Shown: positions 45,946 to 53,991 of the stretch, piece by piece | How the letters are laid out: every line of letters starts with the position of its first letter | Position numbering within the stretch: the first letter of the stretch is position 1 | Notes under the pieces: generated by a model | Told to the model about the DNA's origin: nothing | What the model saw: the letters and a program-made list of their open reading frames with translations, nothing else | Database searches by the model: none | Position numbers and translations under genes: made by a program | Source of the DNA: Seohaeicola saemankumensis | GTDB lineage: Bacteria; Pseudomonadota; Alphaproteobacteria; Rhodobacterales; Rhodobacteraceae | Direction: 5' to 3' | DNA length: 64,000 nt | Assembly (NCBI RefSeq): GCF_021021435.1 | Contig: NZ_JAINWI010000009.1 | Location: 245,952 to 309,951, forward strand

Positions 45946-45963
45946 TAAGCAAACGTTTACTTA
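45946..45963. promoter_or_regulatory. Candidate TetR operator palindrome
   Basis: TAAGCAAACGTTTACTTA is an 18-base palindrome with one mismatched pair and the centre AAACGTTT. It lies in the divergent region, 120 bases upstream of the TetR start and about 110 bases before the GGT-like start. A partial copy, TAAGTAAGTATTTTATGA, lies at 45037-45054 upstream of the importer ATPase. The AAACGTTT centre is also seen in LacI-family operators, so the binding protein is inferred from location. Confidence 0.5.
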
Positions 45964-46070
45964 AGCTACCCGTATCGCTAAGCCGCTTGCACCGCCAACC
46001 CAGTGACAGGACGGATCATGCCGCGCAGCACCACCCCACCCGCAGACCGGACCACAGAGATGGAGGGCGC

Positions 46071-47597
46071 ATGAAAGGCGCTGTCACTACGCCGCATCCG
46101 CTGGCGACTGCGGCAGGAATGGCCGTGCTGGACCAAGGCGGCACAGCTTCCGAGGCGATGATTGCGGCAGGGGCTGTTCTGACGGTTGTGATGCCGCATT
46201 TTTGCGGGCTGGGCGGTGATGCGGTCTGGCTGGTCGTTGACCGGCAAGGGGTGCAGACCTGCTTTCTGGCAATCGGGCAGGGTATCGACCGGCCTATACC
46301 CGCAGAGCCTTTCCCGACGCGCGGCGTGGGCGCTATCCTGACAACGGCGGCGGTTGTCAGCGGATGGGAGCATGCCTTGAAACATGCGCGTGTCACGATG
46401 GGCGGGCGGGCACATTGGGCCGATCTACTGTCTCCTGCCCTTCAACTGGCCGAAAACGGATTTCCCGTTACACAATCGCAAGCCTTCTGGGGCGATTTCC
46501 GTGCTTCGGAAAGTGGCGACTGGCCGGGTTTCGGTGCGATCTTCCGCCACGGCAATGGCCCCTTGCCTGTGGGGAATGTCCTGCGCCAACCCGATCTTGC
46601 CCGCAGCCTGAGGGCCATTGCCGCAGACGGGGCGCAGGCCTTTTACAAAGGCGAGCTGGCGCGTCGCATCATCGACGGTCTGCGCGCCGCTGGCGCTGTG
46701 ATTGCCCCTGCCGATCTGGCCCTGACCAGCACCAAACAGGTGCGCCCGCTTGCCCTGCCCTATCGGGACATGACCCTGCTGGCGCCGCCACCACCGACCC
46801 AAGGGATCACCACGCTCGAGATCATGGGCATCCTGTCGCGTTTCGATCTGTCAGGCGTGAAAGCAGGCAGCGCGGATCATCTGCATTTATGCGTCGAGGC
46901 CGTGAAACGTGCCTTTCTGGATCGCGGACGCATCGCCGATCCGGCCTTTTCAGCGCAGGACAACATGGCGCTGGTCGCCCAACGGCTGGACCGCAGCGCG
47001 CAGGATATCGACAACGCGCTTGCGATGCCCTGGCCCCACCCCTGGCAACATGGCGACACCGTGTTTCTGGGGGCCATCGACGCGCAGGGCAATGCGGCCA
47101 GCGTTCTGCAAAGCACATATTTCGACTGGGGCAGCGGTGTCGTCGCAGGTGACACGGGAATCATCTGGCAAAACCGTGGTGCCGCTTTCAGCAACGATCA
47201 GGCCCACCCGAACGCTTTTGCGCCCGGCAAACTGCCGTTCTACACGCTTAATCCCGGTATCGCGCTCAAGGACGGGCGCCCGCATTTTGTCTATGGCACC
47301 CAAGGGGCCGACGGGCAGCCGCAAACCCTGTCGATGCTTCTGACACGGCTGATCGACTTTGGCCAATCGCCCCCCGATGCCCTGTCAGCGCCGCGCTTCC
47401 TGCTGGGCCGCACCTTCTCGGACAGCCGCGACAGCCTCAAGCTCGAGGCGGATATCAGCCCCGAAACACTGGCCGATCTATCCGCGCGCGGCCACAGCAT
47501 CAGCCTGATCCCCGCACATAGCCCAATCGCCGGTCAGGCAGGTATCGCGCAGGCAGGCCCGACAGGTTCCATGGCGTGGCACGATCCGCGCCAGTAA
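46071..47597 (+). CDS. Gamma-glutamyltranspeptidase-family acylase, cytoplasmic type
   Basis: This is a 508-residue N-terminal-nucleophile hydrolase precursor. The large-subunit start is GAVTTPHPLATAAGMAVLDQGG with the core HFCGLGGDAVW. The small subunit should begin at the Thr of GDTVFLGAIDAQGN, the conserved autoprocessing and catalytic residue. The second Thr of the usual TTHxS motif is Val. No signal peptide precedes it, as in the cytoplasmic YwrD-type acylases. ATG 46071 follows GGAGGG. It is divergent from the TetR gene. Confidence 0.86.
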   Translation: MKGAVTTPHPLATAAGMAVLDQGGTASEAMIAAGAVLTVVMPHFCGLGGDAVWLVVDRQGVQTCFLAIGQGIDRPIPAEPFPTRGVGAILTTAAVVSGWEHALKHARVTMGGRAHWADLLSPALQLAENGFPVTQSQAFWGDFRASESGDWPGFGAIFRHGNGPLPVGNVLRQPDLARSLRAIAADGAQAFYKGELARRIIDGLRAAGAVIAPADLALTSTKQVRPLALPYRDMTLLAPPPPTQGITTLEIMGILSRFDLSGVKAGSADHLHLCVEAVKRAFLDRGRIADPAFSAQDNMALVAQRLDRSAQDIDNALAMPWPHPWQHGDTVFLGAIDAQGNAASVLQSTYFDWGSGVVAGDTGIIWQNRGAAFSNDQAHPNAFAPGKLPFYTLNPGIALKDGRPHFVYGTQGADGQPQTLSMLLTRLIDFGQSPPDALSAPRFLLGRTFSDSRDSLKLEADISPETLADLSARGHSISLIPAHSPIAGQAGIAQAGPTGSMAWHDPRQ

Positions 47598-47680
47598 TAT
47601 CGAGTTGAAGTACGGAACTTTGCGCGTAGCCTCAACGCTGCGGCAGGTCTATGATTGCCCCAGCCCGACAGGAGGAGATC

Positions 47681-48355
47681 ATGTCGCACATTGCCCCAAC
47701 GCTTCTATCCTTGGCCCGCAAGCTGACCATAACCGCCGCCCTGATCCTGCCCACGGGTGTATTGGCATCTGACGAGTCCGATCTGGCGCAACTTCAAGCC
47801 ACAAAAGCCTGCGAAAACTGTGATCTGTCGGAGAGCGATCTCAGGCGAGCAGGGCTTGCTGCGGCCTCTTTGGCAGGGGCGGACCTGTCGGGGGCAAGAC
47901 TATGGGCTACAGATCTTGCCAGCGCCGATCTGTCCGGCGCGAACTTGAGCGGTGCCAATCTTGCTGCCGCCAGCCTGAGCGGGGCCAGCCTGCAAAACGC
48001 CAACCTGTCAGGGGCCTATCTGACAAACGCAAATCTTCACGGAGCCAATCTATCAGGGGCTGACTTGACGGGGGCCGTGCTGACGCAAGCAAGCCTGCAA
48101 GGGGCCGATCTGTCAGGGGCGACATTGACAGGGGCCTATATGGAACTGGCCAACCTTTCGGGGGCTACATTGTCAAAGGCCAATCTAACAGAGGTCAACC
48201 TTCTTTCGGCCAACCTGACCGACGCCGCACTGTCCGGCGCACGCCTATCAGGGTCGGTCCTTCTTGGGACAAAGCTGGAGGGGGTTAATCTGCAAGGCGC
48301 GATCCTGTGCAACACCGTGATGCCCGACGGTGCAACAGAGTCACGCGATTGCTAG
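47681..48355 (+). CDS. Exported pentapeptide-repeat protein
   Basis: This 224-residue protein has a Sec-type signal (about residues 1-30, ending VLAS) and then roughly 30 tandem pentapeptides of the A(D/N)LSG kind from about residue 50 to 210. Such repeats fold into a right-handed quadrilateral beta helix. Two cysteines precede the repeats (CENC) and two follow them near the C-terminus. Known cytoplasmic members mimic DNA and protect gyrase, which is unlikely for an exported form. ATG 47681 follows AGGAGG. It lies just before the convergent type I secretion locus. The function is unknown. Confidence 0.85.
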   Translation: MSHIAPTLLSLARKLTITAALILPTGVLASDESDLAQLQATKACENCDLSESDLRRAGLAAASLAGADLSGARLWATDLASADLSGANLSGANLAAASLSGASLQNANLSGAYLTNANLHGANLSGADLTGAVLTQASLQGADLSGATLTGAYMELANLSGATLSKANLTEVNLLSANLTDAALSGARLSGSVLLGTKLEGVNLQGAILCNTVMPDGATESRDC

Positions 48356-48388
48356 GCGGCGCACAGGACCGGACAAGGCCCTGATAGT

Positions 48389-49699
48389 TCAGTCCCGCAA
48401 GGCGCGTTCCTTGACGCGCACAACAGGGCGCAGGATGTAATCCAGAACGGTTTTCCGCCCCGCCAGAATATCAACCTCGGTCACCATGCCGGGCACGATT
48501 TCGACTGCGGCACCCTCAGCATCAAGTAGATTACTGAACGTACGTATCTGCACCACAAAGGCCTGTTCATCCCGATCCGGTCGCGTTACGGCAGTCGCAC
48601 CGATCCGCAAAATCTCACCGTCCAGACTACCATAGCGCGACGCGTCATAGGCGGTGATCCGCACTTTCACCGGCTGGCCCGGATAGAGAAACGCGATATC
48701 CGACGGGCGCAGATAGGCCTCGACCAGCGGCACATCATCCATCGGCACAATCTCGATCAGCGTATCGCCGGCCTGCGCCACGCCACCCAGCGTGGTCAGC
48801 ATGATCCGGTTGACGATCCCGCGCACCGGCGCGCGCAACTCGGCCCTTGTTACCCGTTGTTCAAGGGCTGGCAGGCGCGTTTGCAACTCGGCCAGCTCCC
48901 CCGTCGCAAGGGCAAGCTCGGCCCGTGCCTCGGCCCGTAGCCTTGCGCGCAAAGCGGCAATTCGGTCGTCTATCTCGTCCAGCGCGGACTTCAGCCGAAC
49001 CAGTGCGGCATCGCTGCGAACCTTGCGGCCCTGCCACTCGGCATGACTGCGTCGCAGGGTCAGCAATGTGGTTTCCGGTTCAAGCTGGCGCGACACCAGT
49101 GGGCCAATCAGATCCATTTCCTGCGCGACCAGCAGCAGCGTTTCCTCTGCAATCGTCTGATCCACCAGTCCTTCCTCGTAATCCTGTTGCCGCTGTACCC
49201 GCTGGCGCTCCAGAACCTCGCGCTCGGCATCGAACTCGTCACGCCGCGCCGCGAACAGGGCCACCTCGCTGGCCGCCACGGACGGGCTGGCGCGAACCAG
49301 ATCATCCGGCATGACCAAGGTGTCCGCCTCGGCCAGTTCCGCATCAAGTCGCGCGATCCGCGCCATCAGGGCGACAGCGCGCTGCCGCTCCTGATCCAGT
49401 TGCGAGGACATCAGGGTGCGGTCAAGTTCCATCAACAGATCATACGGCGCGACGATATCCCCTTCGGCCACATGGAGAGCCTCAAGCACGCCCGCCTCGG
49501 TCGCCTGCACGAACTGGATATTCTGCGACGGCACGATCCGGCCATCGCCACGGGTCACATCGTCGATCTCGGTGACGGCTGCCCAGAAAAGCGCAATCAC
49601 GATGAACGCCAGAATGGTCAGCAACAACAGCGAAGACCGCCACGATGACCGCCCGCGCAATTCCCGCGCCAACATGTGCAGGTCGCTATTCCCCTGCAT
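48389..49699 (-). CDS. HlyD-family type I secretion membrane fusion protein
   Basis: This roughly 436-residue protein has an N-terminal membrane helix (about residues 22-45) and the HlyD beginning SWRSSLLLLTILAFIVIALFWAAVTEIDDVTRGDGRIVPS. A long coiled-coil region follows (about residues 85-270, rich in Glu, Arg and Ala), then the lipoyl halves around ELRAPVRGIVNRIM. It bridges the ABC exporter to the TolC-like outer-membrane channel. Its start overlaps the ABC gene end by 14 bases. ATG 49699 is preferred to TTG 49720. Confidence 0.93.
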   Translation of the reverse strand: MQGNSDLHMLARELRGRSSWRSSLLLLTILAFIVIALFWAAVTEIDDVTRGDGRIVPSQNIQFVQATEAGVLEALHVAEGDIVAPYDLLMELDRTLMSSQLDQERQRAVALMARIARLDAELAEADTLVMPDDLVRASPSVAASEVALFAARRDEFDAEREVLERQRVQRQQDYEEGLVDQTIAEETLLLVAQEMDLIGPLVSRQLEPETTLLTLRRSHAEWQGRKVRSDAALVRLKSALDEIDDRIAALRARLRAEARAELALATGELAELQTRLPALEQRVTRAELRAPVRGIVNRIMLTTLGGVAQAGDTLIEIVPMDDVPLVEAYLRPSDIAFLYPGQPVKVRITAYDASRYGSLDGEILRIGATAVTRPDRDEQAFVVQIRTFSNLLDAEGAAVEIVPGMVTEVDILAGRKTVLDYILRPVVRVKERALRD

Positions 49700-51809
49700 G
49701 ACGCACCGCTTCCACTGCAACCGGTTGCCGCAACAGCGCCTTCGGCCCGTCCAGCACCACCGCCCCCTGCTCGATCACGATGACCCTGTCCACCAGTTCC
49801 AAAAGGCTTGGACGATGCGTGATCAAAACCAGCGTGCTGCCCCCAAGCGCCGCCTTCAGCCGCGCCACCACATCGGTTTCCGTCTGAACATCCATGGCCG
49901 ATGTCGGCTCGTCCAGCAGCAGGATAGGCGGGTTGTCGATCACTGCGCGAGCCAGCGCGATGGACTGCCGCTGCCCGCCCGACAACCCCTCGCCGCGTTC
50001 GGCAAGCATCAAGTCATAGCCCTGCGGATGACGCGCGACAAAGCTGTCCACACCTGCAACCTGCGCGGCCGCCAGCACAGCGGCATCCGTTGGATAAGCC
50101 GATCCGATGGCGATATTGTCACGCAATGACCCCGAGAAAAGCCAGACATCCTGCAACATCGCCCCGATATTGCGGCGCAGATCGCTGGGGTCGATCTGCC
50201 TGATATCAGCACCATCCATCAGAACCGCCCCGCCATCGGGCTGGTAAAGCCCTGTCATCAGCCTTGCCACGGTACTTTTGCCCGAACCGATACGGCCAAG
50301 GATCGCAACACGTTCGCCGGGCTGGATGGTGAAGCTGACCGATTTCAGCGTCGCAACCGCCGCATCAGGATAGCTGAACTGCACATTGTCAAAGCCGATC
50401 TGCCCGCGCAGCTTGGGCCGCGACAGCCAGTTGCGCCCCTTCGGTCTTTCACTTTCGGCACGCATTAGCGCATCCAGCGCGCGATAGGACATCCGCGCGC
50501 CATTGATCCGCGTCAAGGTTTGGGCCAACTGCGCCAGAGGGGCCAAGGCGCGCCCTGTCAGGATCACCGAAGCGATCATCGCCCCCATGCTGATCGTGCC
50601 CGACAGGATCAGGAACACCCCGTAAAACACGATGGCAACCTGCGCAGTTTGCTGGGTAAATGCGGTGGCATTCAGGGCAAACTGGCTGATCGCGCGGGAT
50701 CTGACACCGTGTTCGCCTTGCGTGGTCACCGCATCCTGCCAGCGCGCCCGCATCTGGCGGGCGGCACCGACGACCTTGATGGTCTCAAGCCCCGAGATTG
50801 TCTCGACCAGAACAGCCTGTTTGGTCTGCCCGTCCTCGAAACTGCGCGCCGCCAGTCGCGCCAGAAAAGGTTGAACGGCCAGCCCGACCAGCAGAACGAC
50901 AGGAACAGCCACGGCAGGTACCAACGCCAGCGGGCCACCGATGATCCAGATGACACCTACGAAAAGCAGAATGAACGGCAGATCGACCACCGCAACAAGC
51001 GTGGCCGAGGTGAAGAACTCGCGCAATGTCTCGAACTCGCGCAGCGTGTTCGACAGCGCCCCCGTCGATCCGCTGCGCGCCTTCATCTGCAAATCCAGCA
51101 ACCTATCAAAGATACGCCGCGCGATGATCCCGTCGGCCTTTTGCCCCGCGCGGTCCACGAAACCGGCGCGCAGGCTGCGGATGATAAAATCGAACACCAG
51201 CGCAATACCGACACCCAATGTCAGCGCGAACAGGGACTCAACCGCCTCGTTCGGCAAAACACGGTCATAAACAACCATGATGAAAATCGACGTGGCCAGC
51301 CCCAGAAAGTTGGCCAGCATCGCGGCAAGGATCACTTGCGAATAGCTCCAGCGATTGGCCAGAAGGGCTGACCAGAACCAATGCCCTTGCAGATCATCAT
51401 TCGCCGTTTCGGAACCACCCCGATAAGCGGCACGCAGGACCAAGGCGTGACCCGAATACTGCGCGTCAAGCTGCGCCTTGTCCCACAGACCCAGCCCCCC
51501 TCCCAGACGGGGATCATGCACGAGGAACTTGCCAGCGCTGTCACGCCCCTCCAGCACAACCGCGCGGCCTTCCGCCAAAAACAGGATCGCAGGCAGCAAG
51601 GTCACATCAAGATCATCAATCGCACGCGCGCCAAAAGCCGCTTGCATGCCCGAACGGGCAGCAAGATCAAGCGCCTCGCGCGGGCCGAAAACTCCTGCCA
51701 GCCCCAGCCGCGCGGCCTCGATCGCAGCAGGTGTGACAGGGCGGTCCAGAACGGTGCCGACATGGATCAGGCAGGCCTCGAGATCCGGCTGATTATGAGG
51801 GCCGCTCAT
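49686..51809 (-). CDS. Type I secretion ABC exporter (permease-ATPase) with degenerate C39-like domain
   Basis: This is a 707-residue exporter of the LapB/HlyB type. Residues about 1-130 form a C39-like domain without a catalytic Cys near its start (LEACLIHVGTVLD), so it should bind substrate rather than cleave it. Six membrane helices follow (about residues 160-420), then the ATPase: Walker A GRIGSGKST, signature LSGGQRQSIALARAV, Walker B LLLLDEPTSAMD. It forms one unit with HlyD, the TolC-like gene, SapC and the giant protein, which is the likely cargo. Confidence 0.93.
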   Translation of the reverse strand: MSGPHNQPDLEACLIHVGTVLDRPVTPAAIEAARLGLAGVFGPREALDLAARSGMQAAFGARAIDDLDVTLLPAILFLAEGRAVVLEGRDSAGKFLVHDPRLGGGLGLWDKAQLDAQYSGHALVLRAAYRGGSETANDDLQGHWFWSALLANRWSYSQVILAAMLANFLGLATSIFIMVVYDRVLPNEAVESLFALTLGVGIALVFDFIIRSLRAGFVDRAGQKADGIIARRIFDRLLDLQMKARSGSTGALSNTLREFETLREFFTSATLVAVVDLPFILLFVGVIWIIGGPLALVPAVAVPVVLLVGLAVQPFLARLAARSFEDGQTKQAVLVETISGLETIKVVGAARQMRARWQDAVTTQGEHGVRSRAISQFALNATAFTQQTAQVAIVFYGVFLILSGTISMGAMIASVILTGRALAPLAQLAQTLTRINGARMSYRALDALMRAESERPKGRNWLSRPKLRGQIGFDNVQFSYPDAAVATLKSVSFTIQPGERVAILGRIGSGKSTVARLMTGLYQPDGGAVLMDGADIRQIDPSDLRRNIGAMLQDVWLFSGSLRDNIAIGSAYPTDAAVLAAAQVAGVDSFVARHPQGYDLMLAERGEGLSGGQRQSIALARAVIDNPPILLLDEPTSAMDVQTETDVVARLKAALGGSTLVLITHRPSLLELVDRVIVIEQGAVVLDGPKALLRQPVAVEAVRHAGE

Positions 51810-53143
51810 GTCCGGTCCTCCACAAGACCCGCACGCTGTGGCAGCAAGACGCCCAAAGCATCCAGAATATCGCCTGTCAGCGCCAATGCAGCATAGCCGG
51901 ACAAGGCCAGATCACGCTCGGCAAGGGCCAGCGCCTCGCTTGCCAGAAACAGATCGCGCCGCGCATCCAGCAACTGTGTCAAGGTACGCCGCCCGATCGT
52001 GAATTGCTGTTCGGACGCCTCAACCGCGATCCGGTTCGCCTCGACCGCCACGCGCGCTGCATCGACCCTTGCCTGACCGCTGCGCTGGTCGGATTGCAGG
52101 AAGGCAAGACTGCGCAGGATCTGGCGTTCTACCGCGATCCGCTCGGCTTCCAGTTCTGTCACACGCGCTGCTGCGCGGTTGATCGCGGCGGCACGTTCAC
52201 TGCCCGGCCCGATCTCGACCCGCGGGTTGAGGCCAGCCACCGCATTTGTCCTGTCCTCGCGCGGATCATAGGTTGCATCCAGACGCAGACCGACGGCCGG
52301 AAACCGCGCGGCGCGCACCGCCTCGGCCGAGGCACGGGCGGCGGCGATTTCCGCATCAAGGCTGCGGATACGCGGGCTGGCGGCCACAAAATCTGCCGCA
52401 GAACCAAGCGGAAGCCTTGGCGCGCGTGGCAGGACCGACAGCCGTCCCGGTGCTGCCCCGAATCCTTCGACAAAGCGCGCTTCGGCGCGTTCAAGCTGCC
52501 CGCGTGTCGTGATCTCGCGCATTGCGGCATCCGCCGCGCGACTGCGTGCCGTCAGTACATCCGCCTCGGTGCCCGCTCCCGAGGCAAGCCGTGTCTCGAT
52601 CTGTTCCAGATAGTCGCGGTGGACGGCGTGGTTTTCCACGGCAGAGGCCAGCAATAACCGCTGGAACTGTACTTCGCCCCAGTTTTCGGCAAGGGTCAGA
52701 CCCAATGCCGCAGCCGCATTCTCGCGCTCGATCGTTTCGCGGATCGCGCCTGCCTCGGCCGCGCGGATACGGTTGCGAGTAGCACCTGCATCAAACAACA
52801 GTTGCGAGACCTGCAACACCAGAAAGCCCGGTGCGACGGCACTTCCATCCAGCAGATTGGCCCCCACATCCGCCCCCAGCGACAAGCGTGGCAAATTGGC
52901 GGCACGTGCGGCTGTGACCCCTGCCATCGCAGCATCTATCCGCGCCGATCCCGCCATCAGGGATGGATGCGTCAACAAGGCGCGGCGCGCGGTCCGGCCG
53001 AAATCCGTATCCGCCAGAACGGGCCTCATTCTGGAAATCGAGTCCCGCAACGGGACGGGCAAAGGCGCCGGTTCGGGCGCCGAGCATCCGGTCAGGGCCA
53101 CAGCCAGAACACAGGCTTTGGTGAAACCATGCAGATATGTCAT
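51806..53143 (-). CDS. TolC-like outer-membrane channel protein of the T1SS
   Basis: This 445-residue outer-membrane efflux-type protein has a lipoprotein signal peptide: the lipobox LTGCSAP puts the lipidated Cys at about residue 20. The typical long helical repeats follow, with paired TolC-like segments such as LTLAENWGEVQFQRLLLASAVENHAVHRDYLEQIETRLASG. It completes the export channel. It overlaps the exporter gene by 4 bases and the SapC gene by 4 bases. Confidence 0.88.
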   Translation of the reverse strand: MTYLHGFTKACVLAVALTGCSAPEPAPLPVPLRDSISRMRPVLADTDFGRTARRALLTHPSLMAGSARIDAAMAGVTAARAANLPRLSLGADVGANLLDGSAVAPGFLVLQVSQLLFDAGATRNRIRAAEAGAIRETIERENAAAALGLTLAENWGEVQFQRLLLASAVENHAVHRDYLEQIETRLASGAGTEADVLTARSRAADAAMREITTRGQLERAEARFVEGFGAAPGRLSVLPRAPRLPLGSAADFVAASPRIRSLDAEIAAARASAEAVRAARFPAVGLRLDATYDPREDRTNAVAGLNPRVEIGPGSERAAAINRAAARVTELEAERIAVERQILRSLAFLQSDQRSGQARVDAARVAVEANRIAVEASEQQFTIGRRTLTQLLDARRDLFLASEALALAERDLALSGYAALALTGDILDALGVLLPQRAGLVEDRT

Positions 53144-53991
53144 GGACCGGTAGCCCCGAACGGCAGAACATACCCGTCATCGGCCTGTGCACGACCGAAG
53201 GCCTGCAGAAATTCCTGCCCGGCCCTGTCGACGGGCACCGGGCGGGATTGGCCCGCATGTAGCCTTGGCCAATGTGCTGCGCCTGTGATCAACGCATGCG
53301 CCAAAGCCAGCGCGCCGCTATCATGCATCGCGGCAACCCTGTCTGATGGCAAAGCCGCCAGCAAAGAAGGATCAACCGTCTGCCAGCCCTCGGCCAGCCC
53401 GCGCGCGGGGGCAAGAACGCCGGCCTGCTCCAAAACTTGCGCCGCTGCCAGCGCCGCATCGCGGCCCGCCTGCCATTCTGCCAAGCCCTGAACGCGCTTT
53501 GCGGTCTCTGTGGCCAGTTGCCCCGCCGCATCGAAGACCGGCAACCATCCGGCCCCTGCCCGCCCTTGTAGCAAATGCCCGCCGCCCGTATCGCCCGCGA
53601 CCACAAGCGAGGGCTCTTGCAGATCGCGCAGCGGCAGGAAGGGATAGAACCGCAGAACCATCGGCATATACCGCCCCGACAGACGGCCATCGACCACCAG
53701 CGGCGAGGCGGTATCCGGCCCCGCAGCCAGCAGGATCATTGGGCGCGGCACCTTGCCGGTCGTCAGGGCCAAGGGCAAGAACGCCGCCGCATGCAGAGCC
53801 TCGGACAGGGCCAAAGGAACTGCCGACAGGCCCGCTGCAAAACCGAGGTGTTCCGGTATGCGCCAGACATGCCCGCCATGCAGCGTTGCTTTCAATGAAA
53901 CCGCCCCTGACCACAGGGGCGGCTCTGCATATCTGATCCGCAACGGCGCTTTGGTCGCGCCGCTTTGGACCAGCCGTTTCCGGCGGATCAT
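53140..53991 (-). CDS. SapC-family protein coupled to the type I secretion locus
   Basis: This is a 283-residue protein without a clear signal peptide. The core FAAGLSAVPLALSEALHAAAFLPLAL, then MVLRFYPFLPLRDLQEPSLVVAG, then LFD-type acidic and alanine-rich helices, matches SapC-family (PF07277) proteins, which are often found beside giant RTX or surface-layer proteins and their exporters. The name comes from an S-layer context and does not define a mechanism. The gene is coupled by 4-base overlaps to both the giant protein and the TolC-like gene, so it likely aids the same cargo. Confidence 0.75.
   Translation of the reverse strand: MIRRKRLVQSGATKAPLRIRYAEPPLWSGAVSLKATLHGGHVWRIPEHLGFAAGLSAVPLALSEALHAAAFLPLALTTGKVPRPMILLAAGPDTASPLVVDGRLSGRYMPMVLRFYPFLPLRDLQEPSLVVAGDTGGGHLLQGRAGAGWLPVFDAAGQLATETAKRVQGLAEWQAGRDAALAAAQVLEQAGVLAPARGLAEGWQTVDPSLLAALPSDRVAAMHDSGALALAHALITGAAHWPRLHAGQSRPVPVDRAGQEFLQAFGRAQADDGYVLPFGATGP

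Noticed and set aside
47820..48330. Tandem DNA repeats in the pentapeptide gene as a possible repeat array
   Set aside because: They are explained by the repeated A(D/N)LSG codons of the protein rather than a non-coding array.
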